Shown here: piece after piece, positions 27,333 through 36,199 of the stretch
Layout: each line of letters begins with the position of its first letter
Numbering within the stretch: position 1 is the stretch's first letter
Source: Nostoc sp. LEGE 06077
GTDB lineage: Bacteria; Cyanobacteriota; Cyanobacteriia; Cyanobacteriales; Nostocaceae
Direction of reading: 5' to 3'
Length of the DNA: 64,000 nucleotides
Assembly (NCBI RefSeq): GCF_015207705.1
Contig: NZ_JADEWI010000026.1
Span: forward strand, 20,107 to 84,106
The notes under the pieces: model-generated
What the model was told of the DNA's origin: nothing
Databases searched by the model: none
What the model saw: the letters and a program-made list of their open reading frames with translations, nothing else
Position numbers and translations under genes: made by a program

Positions 27333-28556
27333 CTAGCGTTTTAATCTGTAGATACGCTGCCACAGCAAACTAGCACTAACTCTATCTCCCTGTTGTTCTT
27401 TGAGTAATGCTAGATGAGTTAATGCTGCTTCATGATTAGGTTGGATATAAATTGCTTTGCGAAAATATTGCTCCGCTTGCTCATTTTCTCCCATTGCTTG
27501 CTGCACTTCCCCCAGGAGAACATAAGCTTCAGCATTCATTTGATTTTGATTGATGTAGTCGTTACATAGTTGTACGGCTTCATCTAAGCAACCTTGATTA
27601 GCCGCAGTTTTAGCTAGGTCTAATAAGTCTGTATTAAGGTTGTTTCCTACTATCTGTTTTTGTGGAGCAATTTCTACTTTGTTGTTGATAGCGAGTTCGG
27701 GTAATTTCGGCAAAATTATTGGTTTATTAGTGATATCAGATTTCTGCACAAAATTTTGCTGTTTACTCAACTTTCGATAAGCAATAGCCGACGATTGACG
27801 TACAGATAGCAATTGCGTTTTCATAAGTAATGCAGCTTCAGCGTAGGCGACAAATAATAACCCACCTGTAACTAGTAAATTTTCGAGAATGTGAGTAGTT
27901 TGTTCTCTAGTAACACTATCAAAGTAAATTAATAAGTTGCGGCAAAAAATCACATTATAAACTTTTTGATTAGCTAAAAAATTAGCATCAGCTAAATTGC
28001 CGTTAATAAAATTTACTAAGTTTTTGACTGAGGCTTGTAGATGATATTGTGAATTTATTGATTGAAAATAGCGTTCCTGAAAATCAAAATTATTCCCTCG
28101 AAATGAATATTTATCGTAAATTGCTCGTTGAGCTTTTAATAAGCATTGTTTGCTAATATCAACAGCATCAATGTGAAATTGAGCAGATGTTAATCCGGCT
28201 TCTAAAAGAGCGATCGCAATCGAATATGGTTCTTCACCTGTAGCGCAAGGTACACTCAAAACTCGCAATACACATTGTGGTTTCTTGGGCAACCATTCCG
28301 ATAATACATAGCTTTTGAGCAGTGCAAATGATTCCGGCTCACGAAAAAACCAAGTTTCTGGGACAATTACACGGTCGATCAGTGCATCCCATTCTTGAGG
28401 AAAATCCTGGAAATGTCTTAAATAGTCAGATATTTGCGATATACTACAATCTGCCATTCTTTGAGAAATAGCACTAGCGATCGCACCAGAACCAATTGAG
28501 TTCACATCTAAACCAATTTTGCTTCTCAGTAAAGCTTCGATGACAGACTGTGCCAT
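27333..28556 (-). CDS. CheR methyltransferase with C-terminal TPR repeats (WspC-like)
   Basis: 407 residues. An N-terminal helical CheR domain is followed by the SAM-binding core with VPCATGEEPYSIAIAL and IFCRNLLIYFD, and then by a linker and about two to three TPR repeats (about 315-400, YVLLGEVQQAMGENEQAEQY). The CheR-TPR layout is that of WspC. It methylates receptor glutamates to set sensitivity. A matching CheB methylesterase is not found in the window. It lies 16 bp downstream of the CheW gene. Confidence 0.9.
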   Translation of the reverse strand: MAQSVIEALLRSKIGLDVNSIGSGAIASAISQRMADCSISQISDYLRHFQDFPQEWDALIDRVIVPETWFFREPESFALLKSYVLSEWLPKKPQCVLRVLSVPCATGEEPYSIAIALLEAGLTSAQFHIDAVDISKQCLLKAQRAIYDKYSFRGNNFDFQERYFQSINSQYHLQASVKNLVNFINGNLADANFLANQKVYNVIFCRNLLIYFDSVTREQTTHILENLLVTGGLLFVAYAEAALLMKTQLLSVRQSSAIAYRKLSKQQNFVQKSDITNKPIILPKLPELAINNKVEIAPQKQIVGNNLNTDLLDLAKTAANQGCLDEAVQLCNDYINQNQMNAEAYVLLGEVQQAMGENEQAEQYFRKAIYIQPNHEAALTHLALLKEQQGDRVSASLLWQRIYRLKR

Positions 28557-28572
28557 TATTACTGTCTTTAAA

Positions 28573-29043
28573 CTAAATAGCTGGATTTAAAAAATTTTCC
28601 GCCAAGAAGTTAACTTGTTCGGCTTCAGATAACAAGTACTCAATTTGTACGCACTGAATCATCCCTTTTTCATCTAAGATCATCTGGCCCAAGTATGGTG
28701 CAGTCTCTATTTGAATACGAGAATCAATAAACTCACTTGCAGATTTGTGTAATGTTTCCACAACTTGTTCTGCCATCAAGCCCAAAATATGTTGAGTATG
28801 ATTATCTCGACAATAGTTAGTTAATATAATTCGCGTACTCAAGTTATCGCCACAGGGTTTACCCTCCATCAATTGGCATACATCAATTACTGGTACAATG
28901 CGACCACGATAGTTAAATACGCCAGCTATATGTGGTGGTGTGTGTGGTAAGGTTTTCAGCAAAACCAGCGGGATAACTTCCACAACCTTTTGAGAGGCGA
29001 TCGCGTACCGTTCATTGCCAACGTTAAACAGTAACATGAGCAT
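28573..29043 (-). CDS. CheW-like adaptor (WspB-like), first gene of the cluster
   Basis: 156 residues, a single CheW domain beginning MLLFNVGNERYAI, with HIAGVFNYRGRIVPVIDVCQLM as the core signature. It is the first gene of the minus-strand cluster CheW, CheR-TPR, MCP, MCP, WspD-like CheW, CheA hybrid, an order very close to wspB-C-A-D-E content. The true start may be a downstream methionine (the frame begins with two closely spaced ATGs). Confidence 0.9.
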   Translation of the reverse strand: MLMLLFNVGNERYAIASQKVVEVIPLVLLKTLPHTPPHIAGVFNYRGRIVPVIDVCQLMEGKPCGDNLSTRIILTNYCRDNHTQHILGLMAEQVVETLHKSASEFIDSRIQIETAPYLGQMILDEKGMIQCVQIEYLLSEAEQVNFLAENFLNPAI

Positions 29044-29304
29044 GGATTCATTTCCGTATGTTACTTACTCAAGTTACCCATTTTTGGAAAGAAACAAACG
29101 TAAATTCGACAATTGATTGGACTTGTTGCAAAGCACAATCAAAAAATTTGAGCCGCGTTTCAGCAATTGATTGAGAAACAAAATATGAATGAGGCGATCA
29201 CTCTTAAGATACGAAATGAGGCTTTCTCTCGCAAAATATCCAAAATAGTCTTAAAGTATTTATGCGATCGCTGTTAAAGAATAATCACCTATTAAAACAC
29301 AAAC

Positions 29305-29682
29305 TTAAAAATCTAGAATTTCTCTAATCACACTCTTCAAATCTACATCAGCAGGGCGTTTTGCAAATTGCTCATGACTATAAATCCAAACTAGCTTAAT
29401 TGTGTAAGTCTCTGCATTGACCAAGTACATCAGCCTAATTTGCCCTGAAGCCCCTTTGGAAAACCAAATTTCTAGCTTATGAAATGTCCATCCTTCTGGT
29501 AACTGAATCTTTGCAGGTAGAGGTTCGTTACGAGAGTTGTTTGGGTACTGGTCATCAATCAAATCTTCTAATGTTTTTGCAATCAGTTCAACAAAGTTAT
29601 CTTTATAAACTTTTGCAAGTTTTTTAAAAGAACGCTTGAAATTATCGGATTCCTCAATCGAGAAGGGAGTTGAGCCAGTCAC
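29305..29682 (-). CDS. RelE/ParE-like toxin candidate paired with the Panacea antitoxin
   Basis: 125 residues from a GTG at 29682, chosen because AGGAG lies six bases upstream; an in-frame TTG at 29700 has no such site. It reads IEESDNFKRSFKKLAKVYKDNF, then LEIWFSKGASGQIRLMYLV, then KLVWIYSHEQFAKRP, a layout like the RelE/ParE fold with basic residues on the sheet. Gene start and antitoxin stop overlap by 29 bp, and the order is antitoxin first. Toxicity and target (ribosome-bound mRNA, gyrase or other) cannot be read from the sequence; catalytic residues are not obvious. Confidence 0.65.
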   Translation of the reverse strand: MTGSTPFSIEESDNFKRSFKKLAKVYKDNFVELIAKTLEDLIDDQYPNNSRNEPLPAKIQLPEGWTFHKLEIWFSKGASGQIRLMYLVNAETYTIKLVWIYSHEQFAKRPADVDLKSVIREILDF

Positions 29683-30241
29683 GCACTTCTCCTTTACCAA
29701 TCCGATTTGAGGACTCTGAAGCTAATGTATCCTGCAAAGTTTCAGACATTGTTATTTGATATGCAGGATTATCACGTTCTATCAAATCAAGTTTTTGATA
29801 GCCCAATGCTTTCATATCATCTAGAAGTATTGGCTCTGTTGAGCTTGCTTTAGGTGGTAGACCTTTACGAGCTTTCCTCCAAGGAAATTCTCCGTGAGTC
29901 ATATTACTCAATCGATAAGCATGGTATCCACCAAAGTATTCCCAAATTTCTTCTAAAAGTTCTTTCTGCTCCCCAGGAAGTTCCAACAAGGTTTCTTGAC
30001 CAGGGATAGGTAACTGTTTAGCCTCAAACTCACTATAAAATCTGTATGCGGGAGGACAAACAGGGCCGTAGCGCCATGCTTGAATTTCCTCTTCAAACAA
30101 AGGTTCATTGTAGAGTGCCAAATGTACGCTTTGAGCATAATACAGAAGCTTCTGAACTTTCATATTGGTCATTTCAGCTTCTATACAATCTTCATAAGCT
30201 CTCATAATAAAGTAACGAGCCGCAATAAGACAGTTTATCAT
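29654..30241 (-). CDS. Panacea-domain (DUF4065, SocA/GepA-like) antitoxin candidate
   Basis: 195 residues. The Panacea domain (about 5-125) shows AARYFIMRAYE, then MTNMKVQKLLYYAQSVHLALY, then EEEIQAWRYGPVCPPAYRFY. The L-Q-K-L-L-Y-Y-A-Q and W-x-Y-G-P-V motifs are diagnostic. Family knowledge: Panacea proteins neutralise many unrelated toxins encoded next to them (PanAT systems), and SocA acts as a proteolytic adaptor for its toxin. The downstream overlapping gene fits the toxin role. Start: the ATG at 30241 keeps the full N-terminal helix. Confidence 0.85.
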   Translation of the reverse strand: MINCLIAARYFIMRAYEDCIEAEMTNMKVQKLLYYAQSVHLALYNEPLFEEEIQAWRYGPVCPPAYRFYSEFEAKQLPIPGQETLLELPGEQKELLEEIWEYFGGYHAYRLSNMTHGEFPWRKARKGLPPKASSTEPILLDDMKALGYQKLDLIERDNPAYQITMSETLQDTLASESSNRIGKGEVRDWLNSLLD

Positions 30242-30305
30242 AGCCTAATAGGCAGCTTGAGATAAGCATTCTATCTTAACAAGTTTGTAGAACACCAACA
30301 AACAT

Positions 30306-30334
30306 CATTATAGACGAAATCTGTCTATAGTACA
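30306..30334 (-). promoter_or_regulatory. Promoter and candidate operator of the Panacea toxin-antitoxin pair
   Basis: On the minus strand, TATAAT (30311-30306) lies 17 bp after TTGTAC (30334-30329). An inverted repeat TATAGAC-N7-GTCTATA (30309-30329) covers the spacer and part of the -10, a position suited to autoregulation. The start site would be near 30299, about 58 bp before the antitoxin ATG. Confidence 0.55.
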
Positions 30335-30548
30335 AATATACTGATTTTTGTAACAAAGCTTTTTATCTTTACTCAAATGTGCAATAACCTGATTTTCTAA
30401 CAAGGTGTGATTGGTTGACCGCTATCTAAAGTGCGGATAATTAAGTGATCACAAAATTCAATATTTAAATGAGAATTTCTAGATATTTTCTAAAACGCGA
30501 TAATAAAATAATATACATCTTTGAGCTACGAGAGTCATCTATATCGCT

Positions 30549-31724
30549 ATGAATAAAAATATGGAGTTAGATGAACTGAAGAGCCTTGTCAGACAGGGGA
30601 AATTTGGTGCAATTACTATAGATACTTCAGTTTTTGATGCTCAAGGTTTGAGGCTGGAATCTGGATTACTTAAACAATTAGAGCAATTTCGAGATAGTTC
30701 TACCAAGGTGATTATTTCTGAGATAGTTAAAGAAGAAGTATTATCACACCTAACTGAAAAAACAAAAAATGCACAAAGAGAACTTGAGAAATATTTAAAA
30801 CAGGCTAAGGATTATTGGCAACTTGAGAATCGTGAGATTGAAAATATTAAAAAATTAGTTTTTGATGGACGTGATGCACAAGAAATTACATTAGATAGAT
30901 TTAGTAAATTTATAGATGCTACATCTTTAGAAATTATAGAGGCTCAAAACTATCTAATCGTCAGTGATTTAATACAAAAATATTTTCAAGCTAAACCACC
31001 ATTTTCAGAATCAGGAAAAAAGAAAAGTGAATTTCCTGATGCAATCGCTTTAATGTCACTTGAAGCATGGGCTAAGGAAAATCAAACAAAAATTATTGTT
31101 GTCACCTCGGATAATGACTGGGCTAACTTCTGCAAAGATTCTGAAAGACTTTGCTCTACCAATGATTTTGCAGGAGCTTTGGGACTGTTTCAACTTCAAG
31201 ATGCTGAGGATATATGTAGATATTTATCGGAAAGATATAAGCAAGGTTATCTTGATGATGTAAAAGAAGCTGTTATAAATGCTTTAGAGTATCACATTTC
31301 TGATATTGATATTTATCCAGAAGTTCATTCTTCTTTTGAGTATGAAGAAGAAGAAAAATATATAAATGTTAATAGATTTGATTTTAGAGTACTTGAAACT
31401 CCTAATTTAATATTTAGGCCGGTCAATTATGATAATGGTTTGATTGTTGAATCAAAACTGATTGTTGATGTTAACATTGAGTGTAGTTTTTCTTTCTCAG
31501 TATATGACTCTATCGACAAAGATTACATCGGAATGGGTGGCAATAGTGTAAATACTCAAGCTTATTTGGAGATAGAAGTTTTAATTACGTTTGTAGGTGA
31601 CTTGGATAAAATTGGTGCAGAGGTTGAAGTGGATGATGTTGAAGTTGAGACCAAATCGCCTATCAGTATAGATTTTGGAAATATTGCTCCAGACTGGTGG
31701 GTAGATGGTGATTATGATTACTGA
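30549..31724 (+). CDS. PIN-like domain protein (DUF4935 type) with uncharacterised C-terminal domain
   Basis: 391 residues. The N-terminal half (about 18-215) has the PIN layout: an aspartate at ITIDTSVFD, a conserved acidic residue in IISEIVKEEVLSHL, FPDAIALMSLEAW, and IVVTSDNDWANFC with a further aspartate. These could form the metal site of a ribonuclease. The C-terminal half (about 235-391) is rich in acidic residues and predicted beta strands (YEEEEKYINVNRFDF, VDVNIECSFSFSVY) and is not recognised. It is divergent from the Panacea pair across a 307-bp gap. The AT-rich codon use differs from neighbours, suggesting transfer. No antitoxin gene is adjacent in the same direction. Confidence 0.75.
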   Translation: MNKNMELDELKSLVRQGKFGAITIDTSVFDAQGLRLESGLLKQLEQFRDSSTKVIISEIVKEEVLSHLTEKTKNAQRELEKYLKQAKDYWQLENREIENIKKLVFDGRDAQEITLDRFSKFIDATSLEIIEAQNYLIVSDLIQKYFQAKPPFSESGKKKSEFPDAIALMSLEAWAKENQTKIIVVTSDNDWANFCKDSERLCSTNDFAGALGLFQLQDAEDICRYLSERYKQGYLDDVKEAVINALEYHISDIDIYPEVHSSFEYEEEEKYINVNRFDFRVLETPNLIFRPVNYDNGLIVESKLIVDVNIECSFSFSVYDSIDKDYIGMGGNSVNTQAYLEIEVLITFVGDLDKIGAEVEVDDVEVETKSPISIDFGNIAPDWWVDGDYDY

Positions 31725-31818
31725 TAAGCATATAAAAACCCAATGCACTTGACCACCGAAAGATTATCTGTCTGCGGCGTTTTGAGTTATTGGTTCGTAA
31801 AGTTTTTACTGTCTATTA

Positions 31819-33417
31819 TTAACTCAACTGTGCCACGAGTTGATTTTCTAGCAATGTGTCATTTGTTAACAAATCTTCAACGGTGATACGCAAAAAGCGT
31901 TTGTCATCAACTTGAAAGAGGATTTTCACGCGATCGCTCCCCGGATATCCTGGTGGGGTGAGTTGAGCAATAGTTCTCGCGCCTGCACTATCATTTAGAG
32001 GTTTGACGGTGGTTTCACCGCTATCGAGACGGCGAGTAATTAAGCGATCGCCATCAAAATAAACTTCGGTGTTGCCTGTGTCTGCGCCTAATTCCCCGAT
32101 AATTAATTCAATGCTGGGTTGATTCTCGACAGATGCGCCTAAAAATAACTCTACAGCTTGATTCATCGGGTAAGCTTGTCCTGATTTGATAATCGGATGC
32201 CAACTGTGGCGTTGGTTGCGCCGATCCCAGTAACGAATTCCGTAGCTGTGGTAGAGAAAGTCTTTGATTTCCACGCCTTGGGATAACTGCAATGCACCTT
32301 GGGCGATCGCTTCAAACGGCCGTTCACAACGGATTTTTTCTGGCTCAAAATACTGTTTTACCCATGTCTGCACTGCTGGGAGTTGCACCGTTCCCCCAAC
32401 TAACAACACTGCATTGATATCTGTTAATTCTATTCCCTGGCGACGGGCTTGCTGCAACAGATTTGTCATCGACTCATCTAATCGCTCAAAAAATCCGTGT
32501 TCTTTGAGGATATTTTCTAAATTATCGCGGTCTAAATTTAATTCGTAACTCTCAAATGTTTCATCATCAAAATAAACTTCACTGGCTTGGTTTTGCGTTG
32601 ATAGTTGAATTTTGACTTTTTCTGCTAATCTCGTTGTTAATGGACTGGTTGCCAAGCCTTGAGTTTTGGCAAAGTAATCAACTAACCAATTGTCAATATC
32701 TGTACCGCCTAAATTCTGCCCAGCTTTCGCCAATACACGCGCTGTTTTGACTTTTTGCTTGGAATTTTCGGCTAAAGATTTGTTCCCCCACTTCAGCAAA
32801 AATCCGATGGGTTTAGTATTTCCTTGTGCGCCTTTATCCAAGCTGACTAGAGATAAATCTAAAGTACCGCCACCAAAATCAATCACCAATAAATTTTCTT
32901 GATCAGCCAAGCCATAACCCAAGGCGGCGGCTGTAGGTTCATCTAGCATCCGCACCTGTTCGACGGGAAGGCTTTGACAAACCGTTCCTAACCAGTGGCG
33001 ATAAGCTTCAAAACTATCTACCGGGACGGTTAATATGAGCGAGTCTAAGCCTCCTTCTAAGGGTGCTAGTTGTGCAATTACTTGATCGAGAAACCATTGT
33101 CCTACTTGTTCAAAGGTGACTGCTTGTCCGTCTAATTCTGGTAAAAAGCCTTGAATTTCTGCGCCGATACCGCGCTTGAAGCTGCGAAAAAATCTTGCTT
33201 CGCCTTTGAGATCTAAACCGCGATCGCGTACTTGTTGCCCTACTAAAACTTTACCCTGGGCTGCGTCTTCTACATACACCAAGCTGGGGATGAGTGGGGG
33301 ATTGAGACTTTGTTGAATTGATAAACCAGGTAAAGACAAAGTTTCTGCCTTTTGGGTGACAGGGTTCCAACGGGCAATAACTGTGTTACTAGTACCAAAA
33401 TCGATTGCGATCGCCAT
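31819..33417 (-). CDS. Hsp70/DnaK-family protein (short, divergent)
   Basis: 532 residues. The nucleotide-binding domain shows phosphate loop 1 AIDFGTSNTVIARW, LDEPTAAALGYGL, phosphate loop 2 VIDFGGGTLDLSLV, and adenosine motif AVLLVGGTVQLPAVQ. The C-terminal part is shorter than in DnaK and lacks the lid and EEVD-like end. It probably acts as a specialised chaperone or sensor ATPase. No DnaJ or GrpE gene is adjacent. It converges with the PIN gene, with a 94-bp gap. Confidence 0.88.
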   Translation of the reverse strand: MAIAIDFGTSNTVIARWNPVTQKAETLSLPGLSIQQSLNPPLIPSLVYVEDAAQGKVLVGQQVRDRGLDLKGEARFFRSFKRGIGAEIQGFLPELDGQAVTFEQVGQWFLDQVIAQLAPLEGGLDSLILTVPVDSFEAYRHWLGTVCQSLPVEQVRMLDEPTAAALGYGLADQENLLVIDFGGGTLDLSLVSLDKGAQGNTKPIGFLLKWGNKSLAENSKQKVKTARVLAKAGQNLGGTDIDNWLVDYFAKTQGLATSPLTTRLAEKVKIQLSTQNQASEVYFDDETFESYELNLDRDNLENILKEHGFFERLDESMTNLLQQARRQGIELTDINAVLLVGGTVQLPAVQTWVKQYFEPEKIRCERPFEAIAQGALQLSQGVEIKDFLYHSYGIRYWDRRNQRHSWHPIIKSGQAYPMNQAVELFLGASVENQPSIELIIGELGADTGNTEVYFDGDRLITRRLDSGETTVKPLNDSAGARTIAQLTPPGYPGSDRVKILFQVDDKRFLRITVEDLLTNDTLLENQLVAQLS

Positions 33418-33467
33418 AGTCTCTTTATTATTTCATCGAAAGGCGCAAAATTTTCTCAACAAACATA

Positions 33468-34412
33468 TTATTGTCCCATAAGCCACCAACTACGCAAATG
33501 GGCGATCGCTTCTTCTTTGCGTTTGGCTTCCACTTCTATCCACGGTGCTTGATGATAGATACTGGGCATATCAGTAATCAAATCGCTGTGTTTTCGATCT
33601 TTAAAAGCTGTTTCACCGTTGGAAATATGCACTAATTGCGAATCAGGATTTTTCCAAGTTGATTGCGCTGCTGCAAGCATAGTAGCGACACTCGGATCAT
33701 CATAGCTATCTAAATTTTCGTGGCAAATATGGTGATGAGCGTCAAATACTAAGGGTATTTTAGCTTCTTGACAGACTGCTAAAATTTCACTAGCACTATA
33801 GGCGTATTCGTCGTTTTCTAAAGTTAAGCGACTTTTAATCGCTTCTGGTAATTGAGAAATCACTTTTACTAACTGTTCGGCGCGTTGAGATTTACCACCA
33901 TGAATGTTCATCAACGACCAAGGCGAACGAGGTAAACCGAGTAAATCTAAGTCCCGCGCGTGTCTTGATAATATTTTGATACTTGTTTGCACAATTTCCG
34001 GCGAATCGGAACTCAGCACGACAAATTGATCAGGATGTAGTACCATTCTGATACCCAATGCTACTGCTCGTTGACCAATTTTGCCCAAATCAGCGCTCAT
34101 TTCTTCTAAGATATTCTCGCCAATTTGGTCTTCTAAATCATTCATCGGGAATAAGTTAGAAGTCATTCGATAAAGGCGAATTTGATTTTGCTTACAAAAA
34201 GAAAGCGCATCATGTAAACGCCGCAAGTTATGTTGATAAAGTTCTCTCAAGATACTTTCCCGTTCATCCAGGGAGAGTTTTAAATAGCGTGTACGGGTAA
34301 TTGTTTTAAAGCGGACTTGCTGAGAAACTGTGATACAAACTAAGCCTAAGTTTGGCAGACTAGTTTTAGCCTGCTGTTGATTCTCTAGATTTTGGCACTG
34401 AATAGTGGTCAT
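33468..34412 (-). CDS. uvsE: UV DNA damage endonuclease (UvsE/UvdE)
   Basis: 314 residues. A TIM-barrel metallo-endonuclease with LGLVCITVS at the start, then MVLHPDQFVVLSSDSPEI, NIHGGKSQRAEQLVKVI, LTLENDEYAYSASEIL and PLVFDAHHHICH; the H, E and D residues of these motifs supply the metal cluster. It nicks 5' to pyrimidine dimers and other distortions, giving a repair route independent of UvrABC. It lies 51 bp upstream of the Hsp70-like gene on the same strand. Confidence 0.93.
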   Translation of the reverse strand: MTTIQCQNLENQQQAKTSLPNLGLVCITVSQQVRFKTITRTRYLKLSLDERESILRELYQHNLRRLHDALSFCKQNQIRLYRMTSNLFPMNDLEDQIGENILEEMSADLGKIGQRAVALGIRMVLHPDQFVVLSSDSPEIVQTSIKILSRHARDLDLLGLPRSPWSLMNIHGGKSQRAEQLVKVISQLPEAIKSRLTLENDEYAYSASEILAVCQEAKIPLVFDAHHHICHENLDSYDDPSVATMLAAAQSTWKNPDSQLVHISNGETAFKDRKHSDLITDMPSIYHQAPWIEVEAKRKEEAIAHLRSWWLMGQ

Positions 34413-34617
34413 TTTCGCAAACGCTAAAGTCTTATCTACTTCTTGATTGAACTAATTTCTGGTTTCTGTGTTCAGTCTCTCTAGGATGAACTTTCCAGAT
34501 ATTGAACTTAAACAGCAAAAATTCATCCCAACGTTAATTTATCAAGTGCGCTGTTGGGATGAATTGCGATCGCTAACACAGTCACGATATCAGGCAATTA
34601 TAAATGACCGTAAAAGA

Positions 34618-34658
34618 CTGTAACCTGTCACCTGTAACCTGTCACCTATCACCTGCTA
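34618..34658. repeat. Heptamer tandem repeat touching the map stop codon
   Basis: About five heptamers alternate CTGTAAC and CTGTCAC, followed by CTATCAC. The array ends at the map stop codon (34656-34658). It is another member of the Nostoc-type STRR class. Confidence 0.75.
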
Positions 34659-35483
34659 AACTTTAGTGCGATCGGTCAAAATTTCATAACCAGTTTCTGT
34701 CACCAATACTGTATGCTCAAACTGAGCCGATAGAGAATTATCTACTGTTACCGCTGTCCAACGGTCAGCTAATGTGCGCGTGTGTTTGGAACCTGCATTT
34801 AAAATAGGTTCAATGGCTAAAGTCATTCCCGCGCGCAATTTCACATTCGGCATATCTCGTGTGCGAAAGTTAAATACTGAAGGTTCTTCGTGCAAGTTCC
34901 GACCAACACCATGTCCGGTAAATTCTTCCACGACACTATAGCCATTAGCTTTTACATGGTCTTCTATAGCGCCAGCTAGGTCAAGTAAATATGCACCAGC
35001 TTTGACTTCTTCTATACCTTTATATAAAGCTTCTTCAGCTACACGAATTAAGTTAGCAGCTTCTGGGGTAACTTCACCGACAGCAATTGTGATGCAAGAA
35101 TCGCCGTGGAAACCTTGATAATAAGCGCCTGTATCTACTTTTAATACATCTCCAGCACGGATGACTTTTTTCGGACTGGGAATACCATGTACTACTTCAT
35201 TGTTAATACTGGAGCAAATAGAGCCAGTAAACCCGTGATATCCTTTAAAGCTGGGAGTTGCGTCCATTTCCCGGATGCGTTTTTCTGCGTAAGCATCCAA
35301 GTCAGCTGTTGTCATTCCTGGTTTGACCAGTGCAGAAATTTCTTTTAATACCGTTGCGACTATTTTCGCCGATTGCCGCATAATTTCAATTTCTCGCGGC
35401 GATTTCAGTTCTATTCCTCGGCGTTGTTTTTTGGACGGTGTGATTTTAACTGGTTGAGAAAGCAAGTTGCTAAAAATGTTCAT
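34656..35483 (-). CDS. map: Type I methionine aminopeptidase
   Basis: 275 residues. It has the pita-bread metallopeptidase ligands in [20 protein letters not shown] (two aspartates), [20 protein letters not shown] (histidine), LAIEPIL (glutamate) and AQFEHTVLV (glutamate). An N-terminal extension of about 25 basic residues ([20 protein letters not shown]) precedes the catalytic domain. It removes the initiator methionine from new proteins. Confidence 0.95.
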   Translation of the reverse strand: MNIFSNLLSQPVKITPSKKQRRGIELKSPREIEIMRQSAKIVATVLKEISALVKPGMTTADLDAYAEKRIREMDATPSFKGYHGFTGSICSSINNEVVHGIPSPKKVIRAGDVLKVDTGAYYQGFHGDSCITIAVGEVTPEAANLIRVAEEALYKGIEEVKAGAYLLDLAGAIEDHVKANGYSVVEEFTGHGVGRNLHEEPSVFNFRTRDMPNVKLRAGMTLAIEPILNAGSKHTRTLADRWTAVTVDNSLSAQFEHTVLVTETGYEILTDRTKV

Positions 35484-35670
35484 GTGCTGATAATAATTAC
35501 TAATGCTTTGTCGCTACGGTGTCGGTGCTTGTTCTAGGATAATTGAGAAACTATATCTATATCTAAGTTATAACAGGTAATACCCTTGAAAGTCTGTTGG
35601 TGTCTAGAGTTCGCTGATTAGTTTATGTCCTCATCTAACTCAGAACTGATAACTGATTTATTCAAAGTAA

Positions 35671-36162
35671 TTACGAATTACCAATGATAATTTCTCCTGT
35701 CATTCCGGCTTCAGTGTGTCCTGGAATGGGACAGCGTAAGCTATATTTTCCGGTTTTTAAGGGGACAAAAACCCATTCAGCTTCAGCACCTGGCTTTAAT
35801 TCTAGTTCGTGAATTGCGCCTTTAATTTCTACTTTGCCTGCTTCTACTTTTTGTGTCCAAATGCCATCAGCAAAATCTTTAGCTGTAAAGTAATGCTTTG
35901 ATTGGCTAGGATTTTTGAGTTGTAGTAGATAGCGTTTACCAGCAATTAACTCTAGATGATTTGGTACAAATTTGAGTTCGTTAGCAGAATTACTTAAGTT
36001 GACGGTAATTTCTGTGGCTGGTTGCTTTAGCAAATCACTAGATACATTTTCTGCAATAGCTGAAGCAGGAGGTAGGATGAAATTTAGACTTAGTATCAAA
36101 GACAATTGAAGTATGAAATATAAAGTCTGAAGTCTAAATGCTTTGACAGGGAATTTTTTCAT
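35671..36162 (-). CDS. Secreted cupredoxin-domain protein
   Basis: 163 residues from the ATG at 36162, preceded by GAGGA. The longer frame to 36216 overlaps the upstream gene and puts 18 polar residues before the signal peptide (FRLQTLYFILQLSLILSLNF, cleavage near AIA-EN). The mature domain ends with the copper-site pattern C-P-I-P-G-H-T-E-A-G-M, with an upstream histidine in KHYFTAKDF. It resembles plastocyanin/azurin-fold and nitrosocyanin-like proteins. An electron-transfer or copper-binding role in the periplasm or lumen is likely. It lies 38 bp after the M16 peptidase gene. Confidence 0.8.
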   Translation of the reverse strand: MKKFPVKAFRLQTLYFILQLSLILSLNFILPPASAIAENVSSDLLKQPATEITVNLSNSANELKFVPNHLELIAGKRYLLQLKNPSQSKHYFTAKDFADGIWTQKVEAGKVEIKGAIHELELKPGAEAEWVFVPLKTGKYSLRCPIPGHTEAGMTGEIIIGNS

Positions 36163-36199
36163 TACTTCTTTGTCCTCGCTAAAAACAAATGATAAATGA

